The notes under the pieces: model-generated
Told to the model about the DNA's origin: nothing
Databases searched by the model: none
What the model saw: only the letters and a program-made list of their open reading frames with translations
Assembly: GCF_002953935.1 (NCBI RefSeq)
Contig: NZ_CP026514.1
Location: forward strand, 62,001-126,000
Reading direction: 5' to 3'
DNA: 64,000 nucleotides
From: Arthrobacter sp. PGP41
GTDB taxonomy: Bacteria > Actinomycetota > Actinomycetes > Actinomycetales > Micrococcaceae
Program-made: the position numbers and the translations under genes
In this document: positions 33,679 through 42,366 of the stretch, piece after piece
Layout: the number at the start of each line of letters is the position of its first letter
How positions within the stretch are numbered: position 1 is the first letter of the stretch

Positions 33679-35277
33679 ATGACGGCAGGCGGGTCACACC
33701 TCGGGACTTCGGAGACGCAGCCGGCAGCGCCGGCCAAAGCCTCCGGCCCGGCCACGGGCCGCGCCTACCTAGCTACCATCGAGGGCTTCGTCGGGGCCCT
33801 GATGATGTTCATCGGTTCCATCGGGACAGGGTGGATCGCCAACGGCTCACCCATGATCCGCCAGCCGGTGGTAATCGCCCTTCGCACGGAGGGCTGGGGA
33901 GTGACAGTGTCCACCGTGCTCCTAACGGTGGGCGCCATGGTGCTGATTCGGTCCTGGCTCCGGCTGGGCCAGCGCTTGGCGGACTGGGGCAAGTCGTCGC
34001 TGCGGTCCGTCGTCATCGCCATCTCCGCCTGGTCCCTGCCGCTGCTTTTCTGCGTTCCCGTATTTTCCCGCGACGTCTATGCCTACACTGGCCAGGGCAG
34101 GCTGGTGATGGAGGGCCAGAACCCTTACCAAGTGGGCATTTCCACCCTCAGTAACTGGTTCTCGCTGGGCGCCGATCCTGCCTGGGCGGAAGCCAGGACC
34201 CCCTACGGCCCGTACTTCCTCTGGCTGGCGCGCGGGGTGGTGGGGCTGACCGGTGCGCAACCGGACGTGTCGGTCCTCCTGTTCCGCCTCCTCGCCGGCG
34301 TCGGAGTCCTGCTCTGCGTCATCTACGTGCCCAGGCTGGCGGAACTGCACGGCATCAACGGGGCGCGCGCACTGTGGATCTCCGTGGCCAACCCGCTGTT
34401 CCTGATCAGTTTCATTGCCAGCGCGCACAATGACGCCCTCATGGTGGGCCTCGCCGTCGCAGGCGTCTACCTCGCGGCCACCCGACGCTACGTGCTCGGC
34501 GTGCTGCTGGTGACGGCCTCGATCGGAATCAAGCCGATCACTGTCCTCCTGCTTCCCTTTGTTGGCCTGATGTGGGCGGGCCCGTCCGCTTCCTGGCCCC
34601 GCAAGTTCCTGCTGTGGGCCGCGACGGCAGGCATCAGCTTCGGCGTGCTGGCCCTCAGTGGCATCCCGTACAACCTGGGGATGGGGTGGGTGTGGGCCAT
34701 CATGGACCCCACTCCGGGCTATACCGGCTACTCGCCATCGGGCTTCCTGGGCCAGCAGGTGGAGTTCCTGGGCAACGTGCTGGGGCTCCCCGGCGGCACG
34801 TTCGCCACCCTCCTGCGGACGGGAATGAAATGGGCGGCGATCGCGCTGGTCCTGGTCCTGATGTTCCGCGGTGACTACTCCCGCGCGGTGCGCCGGATGG
34901 CGCTGGCGTTTACCGCCGTCGTGATGCTTTCGCCCATCATCCAGCCCTGGTACATCCTCTGGTTCCTGCCCTTCCTGGCCGTTACCGGCATCCGGGACGA
35001 CTGGCAGATCAGGTCGCTGTACGTGGGCGTAACGTTCTTCGTGGTGTTCGGCGCGCAGGACCAGCTCTCCGTATGGTCCTTCGTGGAGCTTCCCATCGAC
35101 GCATCCTCGCTGGCGTTCGTCACGGCCCTTGCCTTCACGTTCTACCTTCTATTCCTCGATTTGCATACACGGCGGCTACTCATAGAGGCCAGGCCGCTTG
35201 ACCTGGTAAAACGCGGGTGGAACAGGGCTGGGGCCGTGGTTGAGGCGAGACGCGGGGCTGCCCGGCATCAGCCGTGA
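33679..35277 (+). CDS. Polyprenol-phosphomannose-dependent alpha-1,6-mannosyltransferase, MptB-like
   Basis: A 532-aa polytopic membrane protein with about 13 hydrophobic helices. The GT-C signature is in FSRDVYAYTGQGRLVMEGQNPYQVGI, where the conserved acidic residue after the first helices is catalytic in the superfamily, with TPYGPYFLWLARG, SFIASAHNDALMVGLAVAG and QPWYILWFLPFLA as further family landmarks. In Mycobacterium and Corynebacterium the homologues extend the lipomannan/lipoarabinomannan core. In Arthrobacter relatives a lipomannan-type glycolipid is the plausible product. ATG at 33679; the gene is not tightly coupled to its neighbours. Confidence 0.87.
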   Translation: MTAGGSHLGTSETQPAAPAKASGPATGRAYLATIEGFVGALMMFIGSIGTGWIANGSPMIRQPVVIALRTEGWGVTVSTVLLTVGAMVLIRSWLRLGQRLADWGKSSLRSVVIAISAWSLPLLFCVPVFSRDVYAYTGQGRLVMEGQNPYQVGISTLSNWFSLGADPAWAEARTPYGPYFLWLARGVVGLTGAQPDVSVLLFRLLAGVGVLLCVIYVPRLAELHGINGARALWISVANPLFLISFIASAHNDALMVGLAVAGVYLAATRRYVLGVLLVTASIGIKPITVLLLPFVGLMWAGPSASWPRKFLLWAATAGISFGVLALSGIPYNLGMGWVWAIMDPTPGYTGYSPSGFLGQQVEFLGNVLGLPGGTFATLLRTGMKWAAIALVLVLMFRGDYSRAVRRMALAFTAVVMLSPIIQPWYILWFLPFLAVTGIRDDWQIRSLYVGVTFFVVFGAQDQLSVWSFVELPIDASSLAFVTALAFTFYLLFLDLHTRRLLIEARPLDLVKRGWNRAGAVVEARRGAARHQP

Positions 35278-35579
35278 CCGGCGATGTACGCTATCTGACC
35301 TCCCACCGTTGCCACCTGCGTATAGTCGCTTTCCAAAATATTTATGCCCGTTGCGGCATCTACCGTTTCGGCGCGGCGCCGGAAGCCGGGTGAATCGAGC
35401 TCAAGGCCGTGCCGCAGCCGCGTCTTCCGCTTGGCCGGGCCTTTCGGCACTATTGGCTGTGCTCCGCGCAGGTATCTACTGGAAACGCACCGGGACCACA
35501 ACTGTCCTCGCTCCCGGAGGGGAGGGCCCGCCGGAGCGGATGTCTGGCAGATGACTGGTCTCATGCGGAGGGGTGCCTG
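35278..35579. other. Intergenic region, nothing recognised
   Basis: About 300 bp between the mannosyltransferase and the phosphoribosyltransferase fusion. Open frames cross it, but none shows a start signal or family features. The promoter of the downstream gene must lie here. The AT-rich stretch CTTTCCAAAATATTTATG near 35329-35346 is a possible promoter area. Confidence 0.4.
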
Positions 35580-36896
35580 ATGTATGAATTCCTGGGCAGG
35601 GTTGACGCCGGCCGGAAGCTGGGGCTCGTGTTGGAACGTTTCCGCGCGGAAGACGTCCTGGTCCTGGGGCTGCCCCGCGGAGGGGTTCCGGTGGCGGCGG
35701 AAGTTGCGAAGGCCCTGAATGCTCCGCTGGACGTCATCGTGGTCCGGAAACTCGGCCTCCCGTTCCAGCCGGAAGTAGCAATGGGAGCCATTGGTGAAGG
35801 CGATGCGCGGGTCCTCAACCAGCGCGTCATCTCGCTCGCCGGAGTAACGGAGGATGATATCGAGGCCGTTGAGCGGCGCGAGCGCGTGCGGCTGGAATCC
35901 AGGCTGGAACGCTACCGCCAGGGGAGGCCCCGGAAGGACCTCGCAGGGCGCACCGCCATCATTGTGGATGACGGCATCGCAACGGGGTCCACGGCGCGTG
36001 TTGCCTGCCAGGTTGCACGCCACCTGGGCGCAGCAAAGGTGATCCTGGCAGTTCCAGTGGCCCCGGCGGATGCGATGGCATCACTGTCCGAGCCGGACCA
36101 GGTCTATTCCCTGATCAGCGCCCGGAACTTCCAGGCCGTGGGGTACTACTACCGCGACTTCTCGCCCACCACCGACGAGGAAGTGGTGCAGCTGCTCGAT
36201 GCCGCCGCGCTGCGGGAACGCCTTGCCGGGGCGGGGGCTGCGGGCATCGACCAGGATGTGCAGATCGCAGTGGACGGGGTTGCGCTCCACGGCGATCTGC
36301 ACGTTCCGGAACCGTGCAGTGCGGTGGTGGTCTTCGCCCACGGCAGCGGGAGCAGCCGGCACAGCCCCCGCAACCGCTACGTTGCCTCAGTCCTGCAGGG
36401 TGCGGGCCTGGGCACACTGCTGCTGGACCTGCTCACCCCGGCAGAGGAAGTGGACCGCGCGAATGTCTTCGACATCGCCTTGCTGGCTGAGCGGCTGGGC
36501 GCGGCAACCCGCTGGCTGAGCGGCAGGAGTGACACCGCAAGATGCAGGGTGGGATATTTTGGCGCCAGCACCGGCGCCGGTGCCGCCTTGTGGGCGGCAG
36601 CCGGCCCTGACACGGAAGTGGACGCCGTCGTTTCCCGGGGCGGCCGCCCGGACCTCGCCGGACCGCGGCTGTCGGCGGTGCGCGCACCCACCCTGCTGGT
36701 GGTAGGGGGCGCCGACACCCAGGTCCTGGCCCTGAACCGCCAGGCAATGGACCGGATGCGGGCGCCGGTCCGGCTGGAGGTGGTCCCGGGGGCAACCCAC
36801 CTGTTCGAGGAGCCCGGAACGCTCACCCAGGCCGCAAACCTCGCGCGGGAATGGTTTGCGCGCTACCTGCTGCCGGGAAGCCAGGCCCGGAACTAG
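35580..36896 (+). CDS. Phosphoribosyltransferase / dienelactone-hydrolase-like fusion protein
   Basis: A 438-aa two-domain protein. Residues 1-215 form a type I phosphoribosyltransferase: LPRGGVPVAAEVAKAL, VRKLGLPFQPEVAMGAIGEGD and the PRPP-binding loop TAIIVDDGIATGSTARVA. Residues 225-438 form an alpha/beta hydrolase of the dienelactone hydrolase type: VVVFAHGSGSSRHSPRNRYVA, GYFGASTGAGAAL with nucleophile Ser, APTLLVVGGADTQV with Asp and GATHLFEEPG with His. Both active sites look intact. Such fusions occur in actinobacteria and proteobacteria, but the substrate is unknown. ATG at 35580 follows GGAGGGGTGCCTG. The last four bases overlap the convergent GT87 gene. Confidence 0.88.
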   Translation: MYEFLGRVDAGRKLGLVLERFRAEDVLVLGLPRGGVPVAAEVAKALNAPLDVIVVRKLGLPFQPEVAMGAIGEGDARVLNQRVISLAGVTEDDIEAVERRERVRLESRLERYRQGRPRKDLAGRTAIIVDDGIATGSTARVACQVARHLGAAKVILAVPVAPADAMASLSEPDQVYSLISARNFQAVGYYYRDFSPTTDEEVVQLLDAAALRERLAGAGAAGIDQDVQIAVDGVALHGDLHVPEPCSAVVVFAHGSGSSRHSPRNRYVASVLQGAGLGTLLLDLLTPAEEVDRANVFDIALLAERLGAATRWLSGRSDTARCRVGYFGASTGAGAALWAAAGPDTEVDAVVSRGGRPDLAGPRLSAVRAPTLLVVGGADTQVLALNRQAMDRMRAPVRLEVVPGATHLFEEPGTLTQAANLAREWFARYLLPGSQARN

Positions 36897-38149
36897 GCGC
36901 CTGCAGGCACCGCGGCAGGGGATTTACGCCCCAACTCGGCAGTCCGTTTCACCGACCACCACAGCAGCACCACCAAGAGCACATTGCGTGTGGTGAGGAT
37001 CGCCGCCATCACCGGATGGGCGTGGATCAGCGGGGTGTAGAACAGGGGATAGATCACGAACGTGGTCATGGCGATGCCCATGAGCAGCGCTGCGGGGACC
37101 TTCCACCGGTTCCAGTCGTGGGCAAGCCCGGCAATGATCACCGGTGCCAGCCAGATGATGAACTGCGGTGAACCCACCTTGTTGAACACTATGAACGCCG
37201 TAACCATCATGAGCGAACCCTCAAGGAACAGCTCCTCCCGTTCGGCGCCGCGGTTCAGGGCCCGCACCAGCAGGACGGCGGCCACCACCGCGGCCAGGAT
37301 CAGCAGCGGTTGCATCAGGAAAGCAGCTGTTCCGGCACCCGGGCCGTAGACCTCGGTGGAATTGATGGCGGTGTTGTCCGCCATCCTGGAACCGGCAATG
37401 TTGAACACGCTCAGCCACACCCACGGGGTGGAGAAGGTGGCTTCAAGCTGCATGCCGCGCTCGCCCTGGTTCAGGAGGAAGTCCATGATGTGCGGCAGGC
37501 CGCCGGAAATCCACGTTCCCAGCGCAACGACGGCGGTCACGGCAGCGCCTGAGAGGACCACATGGATCCGCTTCCGGCTGGCTATCACGATGGGTACCAG
37601 CACAGCCGCGGGCCACACCTTGATCCAGGTGGCGATGCTGAGCAGGATGCCGGCCACCACCGGCCGCTGGGCCGCGTACAGCAGCGCGATCAGCACGATC
37701 GGCGCGGTGATGCCTTCCACCCGCGCGAAGCTGAGGTAGCCCATGAAGACGGTGAAGAACAGCCACCACCAGGCGGGCGCAATGCCGCTCACCTTCCGCG
37801 GTCCGCGGGTGAGGAAGGCCAGCCCGACGGCGTTAAGGGCCGTGATGATCAGGAACCAGGCCAGGAGGTACAGGTCCGGTCCCGCGATATTGGCGAGGAA
37901 GATGGGGAGCTGCGCCAGCACCGGGTAGACCCAGGGGCTGATCTTCCCGTCCAGGTCCTGCGGGTTGTAGCCGTCCATTGCCCACTGGCGGTACTGCTCA
38001 GTGTCGCTGAAGGTGTCGCCATGCAGGAAGAAGGACGCCATCCAGCCCAGGAAGTAGAGATGCACGACGGCGAAGCCCCACCACACGGAGGACGGGCGGG
38101 CGAACCAGTCCACTACCTTGGCGGGGAGCACTTTGGTGCGGACGGTCAC
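36893..38149 (-). CDS. GT87-family-like membrane glycosyltransferase
   Basis: A 418-aa polytopic protein with about 10 hydrophobic helices. The first extracytoplasmic loop has FLHGDTFSDTEQYRQWAMDGYNP, with acidic residues typical of GT-C mannosyl- or arabinosyltransferases using lipid-phosphate sugars. Other features are LLYAAQRPVVAGILLSIATWIKVWPAAV, GERGMQLEATFSTPWVW and NKVGSPQFIIWLAP. It probably adds a sugar to a cell-envelope glycolipid or polymer outside the membrane. It is a tandem paralogue of the next gene on the same strand and lies near the MptB-like gene, forming a glycan-assembly neighbourhood. Confidence 0.85.
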   Translation of the reverse strand: MTVRTKVLPAKVVDWFARPSSVWWGFAVVHLYFLGWMASFFLHGDTFSDTEQYRQWAMDGYNPQDLDGKISPWVYPVLAQLPIFLANIAGPDLYLLAWFLIITALNAVGLAFLTRGPRKVSGIAPAWWWLFFTVFMGYLSFARVEGITAPIVLIALLYAAQRPVVAGILLSIATWIKVWPAAVLVPIVIASRKRIHVVLSGAAVTAVVALGTWISGGLPHIMDFLLNQGERGMQLEATFSTPWVWLSVFNIAGSRMADNTAINSTEVYGPGAGTAAFLMQPLLILAAVVAAVLLVRALNRGAEREELFLEGSLMMVTAFIVFNKVGSPQFIIWLAPVIIAGLAHDWNRWKVPAALLMGIAMTTFVIYPLFYTPLIHAHPVMAAILTTRNVLLVVLLWWSVKRTAELGRKSPAAVPAGA

Positions 38150-38177
38150 CAGCCGGTCAAAGAACTTCGTGGAAATT

Positions 38178-39485
38178 TCAGGACTCCTTCAGTACGGGAG
38201 CCGCTGCGGGCGTCTTCTTGCCCAGCAGGTAGAGGCGGCGGACGCTCCACAGGAACAGGACCACCAGCAGGACGTTGCGGATGGTCAGCACCAGCGCCAT
38301 CCACGGGTTGTTGTGGCTCAGGGCGTCGTAGAAGAGCGGATAGATGAAGTACGTGGCCACGGCGATAACGATCAGCATGGTGGCCGGAACGCGCCATTCC
38401 CGCCAGCTGTGGGCAAGTCCGACGGCGACGGCCGGGGCGAGCCACACCATGAACTGCGGGGAGCCCACCTTGTTGAAGACAACGAACGCGGTGGCCAGCG
38501 TAAGGGCGCCGGCCAGGAGCAGCTCGGTGCGGTCCACGCCGCCGCTGATTTTCCCGTTATGGAGCGCCCAGAACGTCAGGCCGGCCACCAGCAGTGCCGC
38601 CAGCACCAGGAGGGGCTGCATCAGCACTGACATCAGCGCCGTGCCGGGGCCGTCCACCTGCATGGAGTTGATGTCCGTGTTCATGTACATGCGGGAACCG
38701 CCCACATCCAGGACGGACAGCCAGAGCCAGGGCGTGGTGAAGGTGGCCTCAAGCTGCATGCCGCGGTCACCCTGCTGGGTGAGGAAGTTCAAAAGCTTGG
38801 GAACGCTGCCCACCGCAGCGGCCAGCGCAACCACGCCCGCCGTCGTCGTAATTCCTGCCAGGACCACCAGCATCCGGTTCCGGACGACGGCGAACAGGGC
38901 CAGCATGACCGCTGCCGGCCAGACCTTCACCCAGGTGCCGATGGCCAGGAGGACGGAGGCGATGAACGGCCGGCCCACGCCGTAAGCGAGGGCGACGAGG
39001 ACCAGCGGGGCGGTGAGCCCATCCACGCGGGCGAAGCCGAGCCAGCCCATCAGGAACGTGAAGACCAGCCACCACCAGGCGGCGGGGATCGCGTTGCGGT
39101 CGCGGCCGCGGCTGGTGAGCTTCAGCAGGGCCCAGCCGTTGAGCAGCGTGGTCATCAGCACCCACAGGAAAAAGAACGGTCCGGGACCGGCGACGCCCGC
39201 GATGGCAATGGGGATCAGCGCCAGGATGGGGTAGACCCACGGACTGGGGCCGCCGGTCAGGTTGGCGTCGTTGAACCCTGCCATGGCCCAGTCGCGGTAA
39301 ATGAAAGTGTCGCTGAAGGCCTCGCCTCGAAGGGACACCGAGGCGGCGAAGACCAGGAAGACCAGGTGCACCACGATGAACCCGCCCAGCAGTCCGCGCC
39401 CGGTATTCAGGCGCGCCCGGGCGGGCGCGGGAAGGATGACGTTGCGGATCCGGGTGAGTCTGCCGAAGAAAGCGTCGGTTGAAAT
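38178..39485 (-). CDS. GT87-family-like membrane glycosyltransferase, probable ATT start
   Basis: Paralogue of the downstream gene: it shares RGEAFSDTFIYRDWAMAGFN, GDRGMQLEATFTTPWLWLSVL and FNKVGSPQFMVWLAP. The first GTG or ATG (39374/39377) would cut into the first membrane helix (GGFIVVHLVFLVFAASV). Extending upstream gives no ATG, GTG or TTG before the in-frame stop near 39561. ATT at 39485 has AAGGA seven bases upstream and yields a 435-aa protein beginning MSTDAFFGRLTRIRNVILPAP, comparable to the 418-aa paralogue. If ATT is not used, the protein is 398 aa. Likely an extracytoplasmic sugar transferase. Confidence 0.8.
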   Translation of the reverse strand: MSTDAFFGRLTRIRNVILPAPARARLNTGRGLLGGFIVVHLVFLVFAASVSLRGEAFSDTFIYRDWAMAGFNDANLTGGPSPWVYPILALIPIAIAGVAGPGPFFFLWVLMTTLLNGWALLKLTSRGRDRNAIPAAWWWLVFTFLMGWLGFARVDGLTAPLVLVALAYGVGRPFIASVLLAIGTWVKVWPAAVMLALFAVVRNRMLVVLAGITTTAGVVALAAAVGSVPKLLNFLTQQGDRGMQLEATFTTPWLWLSVLDVGGSRMYMNTDINSMQVDGPGTALMSVLMQPLLVLAALLVAGLTFWALHNGKISGGVDRTELLLAGALTLATAFVVFNKVGSPQFMVWLAPAVAVGLAHSWREWRVPATMLIVIAVATYFIYPLFYDALSHNNPWMALVLTIRNVLLVVLFLWSVRRLYLLGKKTPAAAPVLKES

Positions 39486-39726
39486 GGCGGAATCCTTGTC
39501 AGATTGTGGCGCGCGAATGGTGCTGCGCTGGTTGCTTGGGTACTGCCGCCTGGCGGTGGTTCAGGGGCATGGGAGCCGTCCGGAAACAGCGCCCACTCCT
39601 GTCCAACTCTAATTCACGCGCTTGGCGCCCGATAACTGTTGCCGTCACAAGGAAAGCGGTATCCCGCGCTGACCTGCGGCTTTTATCTAAAGTTGCTGGC
39701 TGTTGAACGTTAGGGAAGCATGGAGC

Positions 39727-39744
39727 GGGGCACAACGGTGCCCC
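39727..39744 (+). promoter_or_regulatory. Stable hairpin in the upstream region of a 67-aa gene
   Basis: GGGGCAC and GTGCCCC form a perfect seven-base-pair stem with an AACG loop, 74 bp before the ATG at 39818. It lies between two divergent genes and could be a 5'-UTR structure or a terminator. No known riboswitch was recognised. Confidence 0.35.
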
Positions 39745-39817
39745 CACTTCGTCTGCAGCCTTGGGGAGCGCAGGTGTCTGCCCGCCCCCTTTCCCTCAAC
39801 CTACAAAGGCTAGGCCC

Positions 39818-40021
39818 ATGAACTTCCCCCTCACCCTGACCGTCGCCGACCGCCACAGCATGGACGCTGAGCTCGACGCCGCCGTTACGGCGGCCAAGGC
39901 CCATGCCCTCGCCGGGAAGCGCCACGGCATCCTGGTCACGCGCCTCGGCGTCGACAAGTTCACCGTGGCCCTCAGCGAGGCAGTCCCCTTCGGCCTCACC
40001 CGCGAACACCAGGCCTGGTAA
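39818..40021 (+). CDS. Hypothetical 67-aa protein
   Basis: ATG 39818 preceded by AAAGG. The protein starts MNFPLTLTVADRHSMDAELDAAV, has a basic middle (KAHALAGKRHGILVTRLGVDKFTVAL) and ends VPFGLTREHQAW. No signal or membrane segment. Codon use is typical of the genome, with G/C in most third positions, so it is likely real. Function unknown. It is followed by a 36-bp perfect palindrome. Confidence 0.65.
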   Translation: MNFPLTLTVADRHSMDAELDAAVTAAKAHALAGKRHGILVTRLGVDKFTVALSEAVPFGLTREHQAW

Positions 40022-40096
40022 GCCAGGCGGCCGTCCGCGTTGCCGGCGCCCAGCTTTCCCCGGTGCCGCGTTTTCCGGACCCCACTCCCCTCTCCC

Positions 40097-40132
40097 AACC
40101 CTTCTGATGCACAGCTGTGCATCAGAAGGGTT
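40097..40132. repeat. 36-bp perfect palindrome
   Basis: The 18-base arm AACCCTTCTGATGCACAG is followed immediately by its exact reverse complement. As RNA this folds into a 16-bp stem with a 4-base loop; as DNA it could extrude a cruciform or bind a dimeric protein. It lies 76 bp after the 67-aa gene and 89 bp before the next gene, so a terminator without a U-tract is the simplest reading. Confidence 0.7.
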
Positions 40133-40220
40133 AGCCAACCGTGACCTTCTAATCGTTCCGTCCCGACGCATGGCCCGTTACTGTCGACAGCACCATCCGG
40201 GACAACGGAGAAGAGGCACG

Positions 40221-40511
40221 ATGAGCATCGACATCGAGATTGGTACAAGCCTCAGCAATGAGGACGCAGCGCACTTTGCGGCCAAGACGGAAGCAATTAC
40301 CTCAGCGATGCAGAGGGTGCGGGAAAGCCACGCGGCATACAGCTGGGCGTGGACGGACGAGATCCGTTGCCGGGGCTGCAACGCCAGCCTGGACATACCG
40401 CCGCTGGCCAGCACGAACGTGACCGCGGACAAGATCTTCCAGGCGCATCAGTCCGCCCAGCTTGATGCCCTCCTGGCTGCTTACGGACATCAGCACGGCG
40501 CGTCCAGTTAG
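40221..40511 (+). CDS. Hypothetical 96-aa protein with a CxxC motif
   Basis: ATG 40221 follows GGAGAAGAGGCACG. The protein has a helical N-terminal half (SNEDAAHFAAKTEAITSAMQRVRESHAAYSWAWTDE) and a single CRGCNASLD cysteine pair that could hold a metal only with another partner. It ends AYGHQHGASS. No family recognised. It overlaps the convergent 159-aa gene at the 3' end. Confidence 0.65.
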   Translation: MSIDIEIGTSLSNEDAAHFAAKTEAITSAMQRVRESHAAYSWAWTDEIRCRGCNASLDIPPLASTNVTADKIFQAHQSAQLDALLAAYGHQHGASS

Positions 40512-40987
40512 CGGTACCAGCCCACGGAACGGTCGTAACTGGACACCAAGGCTCCCGTGCCTGGTACGCCGCTTCCGCCCGCCGGAAAGTAGATGGCTCC
40601 GAACTCGGCACCTTGGGCTTCGATCCGTTTCCGCGCCCAGGCCTGGGCCTTCGCAATGTCCTTTTCCGGGATGCTTTCCCGGGTGTTGCTGCCCGCGCTG
40701 AGATGGATGTCCAGCTGGTACTCCCCGGGCTGGGAGGCGCCGGCATGATGGCCGGGATCCCGCTCGTCGCGCCTGCTGACCATCACCTGCGCCAAGGCAT
40801 GGAGGACGGACGGGTCCCTGGCCGTGCTGCCGTGCTGCTGTTGTTCCATCCGCAGCGCTGAAACCACGCTCTCCACGGTGTCCCCGTCGCTGACCACGTA
40901 CGACGCTCCGGCGACGTCCGCCTCCGAGCCCCCAACGCTTTCCAAATACTGCATAAATTGCTCGGAGCTGGACTGTCTGGAGTTCAT
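40508..40987 (-). CDS. Hypothetical 159-aa protein
   Basis: ATG 40987 has GGGAGGGTGC directly upstream, so the longer frame from 41044 is not used. The protein is soluble, with a helical start (SSSEQFMQYLESVGGSEADVAGASYVVSDGDTVESVVSALRMEQQ) and a beta strand near the end (AEFGAIYFPAGGSGVPGTGALVSSYDRSVGWYR). The N-terminal SDGDTVESVVSAL stretch slightly recalls LysM-like sequences but is too weak to call. Function unknown. Confidence 0.65.
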   Translation of the reverse strand: MNSRQSSSEQFMQYLESVGGSEADVAGASYVVSDGDTVESVVSALRMEQQQHGSTARDPSVLHALAQVMVSRRDERDPGHHAGASQPGEYQLDIHLSAGSNTRESIPEKDIAKAQAWARKRIEAQGAEFGAIYFPAGGSGVPGTGALVSSYDRSVGWYR

Positions 40988-41074
40988 GCACCCTCCCTGA
41001 GGGCTATTCGCGGCAAATGCCGACCCGCCCAACACTAGACCCATATGGGTCCCCTAAACGGGTGCGCCCGGGAC

Positions 41075-41526
41075 TGATTGATTGCGGGCGGCGGCACGCC
41101 GGGGTTAATGCTGGCAGCGGAGTTGGCGCTGGCGCAGGTTGATGTGGCCATTGTGGGGCGGCGCCCCAACCAGCACTTCGCCGGAGCGCGGGCCGGCGGG
41201 CTTCATGTCAGCCACTTTCCCACCCGCAATCCCTACAGGCTGGGCCTGTGGCAGAACCACTCGAACGCATCCTCACCGGCTGGGTGGCGGAGCTGGCCGT
41301 CACGTTCTACCGCGGATGCGAGGTGACTGGCCTCGCGCAGGATGGCACCGGCGTCGGCCTCCACCTCAAGGACGGCAGGACGCTGCGGGGGGACCACGTT
41401 GTGGGGTGCGACGGCGGGCAGGAGCATGTGGCATGGGTGGGCGGCGGAAGCGACGCCGGTCTCAGGGAGGCGCTGGGCAGGTGGTTCGGACCAGCTGTGC
41501 CACGGGCTTCGGTGCCAAGCCCTTGA
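41075..41526 (+). pseudogene. Remnant of a PheA/TfdB-type FAD monooxygenase
   Basis: Frame 2 begins with a Rossmann FAD motif (LIAGGGTPGLMLAAELALAQVDVAIVGRRPNQHFAGARAGGLH), which breaks at about 41235. Frame 1 continues with LERILTGWVAELAVTFYRGCEVTGLAQDGTGVGLHLKDGRTLRGDHVVGCDGG, the second conserved FAD block. A segment between them and the entire C-terminal half are missing, and there is no start codon context. Intact relatives hydroxylate aromatic compounds or rifampicin. This copy is an internally deleted relic. Confidence 0.68.
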
Positions 41527-41657
41527 CCCCCCTTTCGTTACGCCATGCTTCGGGCCGTGACCCCGTATTGCCCAGGGAGTCAGCGCGTTTCACCCTCGAT
41601 TGAACAGCACGCTTACGGGTGGTTGGTTTGAACCACCGGCCCCGAAAGGAAAGAACA

Positions 41658-42176
41658 ATGACGGAACACTTTGACCTCGCCCCGCAGCGCCTGCGCCACG
41701 TCCTGGGCCACTTCGCCTCCGGACTGACCGTCATCACCGCCGTCGCGGACAACGGTCCCGCGGGCTTTACCTGCCAGTCCTTTTCCTCGCTCTCCCTGGA
41801 CCCGGCCCTTGTCACCTTCAGCCCTGCCCGCAGCTCCAGCACCTGGCCGCGGTTGCGCGACGCGGGCCGCTTCACCGTGAACATCCTGCCCGCGGAACAT
41901 CGGCACCTGGCAGCCCGGTTCGCCCGTTCCGGCACCGACAAATTCGCCGGCGTCGACTACTCAGCGTCACCCCTGGGCAATCCTTTACTGGACCAGGCAC
42001 TGGCCTGGGTGGATTGCGAACTGCAGGAGGAGTACGACGGCGGCGATCACACCATTGTGGTGGGTGCTGTCCGCGCCCTGGGGGCGCGGGAAGGCGCCGA
42101 GCCGCTCCTCTTCTTCAAGGGCAGCTACTTTGAAGGAGTGGAGTCCCGTGCCGGTCGGCTGGAAAAGGCGGCATGA
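41658..42176 (+). CDS. Flavin reductase family protein
   Basis: A 172-aa protein starting at ATG 41658 after AAGGAAAGAACA. It matches the HpaC-like flavin reductase fold: LRHVLGHFASGLTVITAVADNGPAGFTCQSFSSLSLDPALVTFSPARSSSTWPRLRDAGRFTVNILP, with GVDYSASPLGNPLL and HTIVVGAVRAL. It reduces FMN or FAD with NAD(P)H, usually to feed a partner monooxygenase. The only nearby monooxygenase is a remnant. An inverted repeat, GGTGGTT/AACCACC (41618-41637), precedes it and may be an operator. Confidence 0.88.
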   Translation: MTEHFDLAPQRLRHVLGHFASGLTVITAVADNGPAGFTCQSFSSLSLDPALVTFSPARSSSTWPRLRDAGRFTVNILPAEHRHLAARFARSGTDKFAGVDYSASPLGNPLLDQALAWVDCELQEEYDGGDHTIVVGAVRALGAREGAEPLLFFKGSYFEGVESRAGRLEKAA

Positions 42177-42366
42177 CGGGGCCATGTTCGCCCCTTCATG
42201 CTTTCCGTGGCCATGAATGGGCGGCTGCGCGGGGCAGATAGGGACAAAAGACCGTCCCGTCCGGAGGCTTCGCACACGGTCTGGATTGTTGCCCGGCGTG
42301 CCCCTTCAGCGTAGCTGATGGGGCTTCCCCTTCCTCAAGGCAACGAAGCCAGCAGAGCCTGGCCGC

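Noticed and set aside
35268..36023. 251-codon minus-strand frame opposite the phosphoribosyltransferase domain
   Set aside because: Antisense to a clear PRTase with a PRPP loop.
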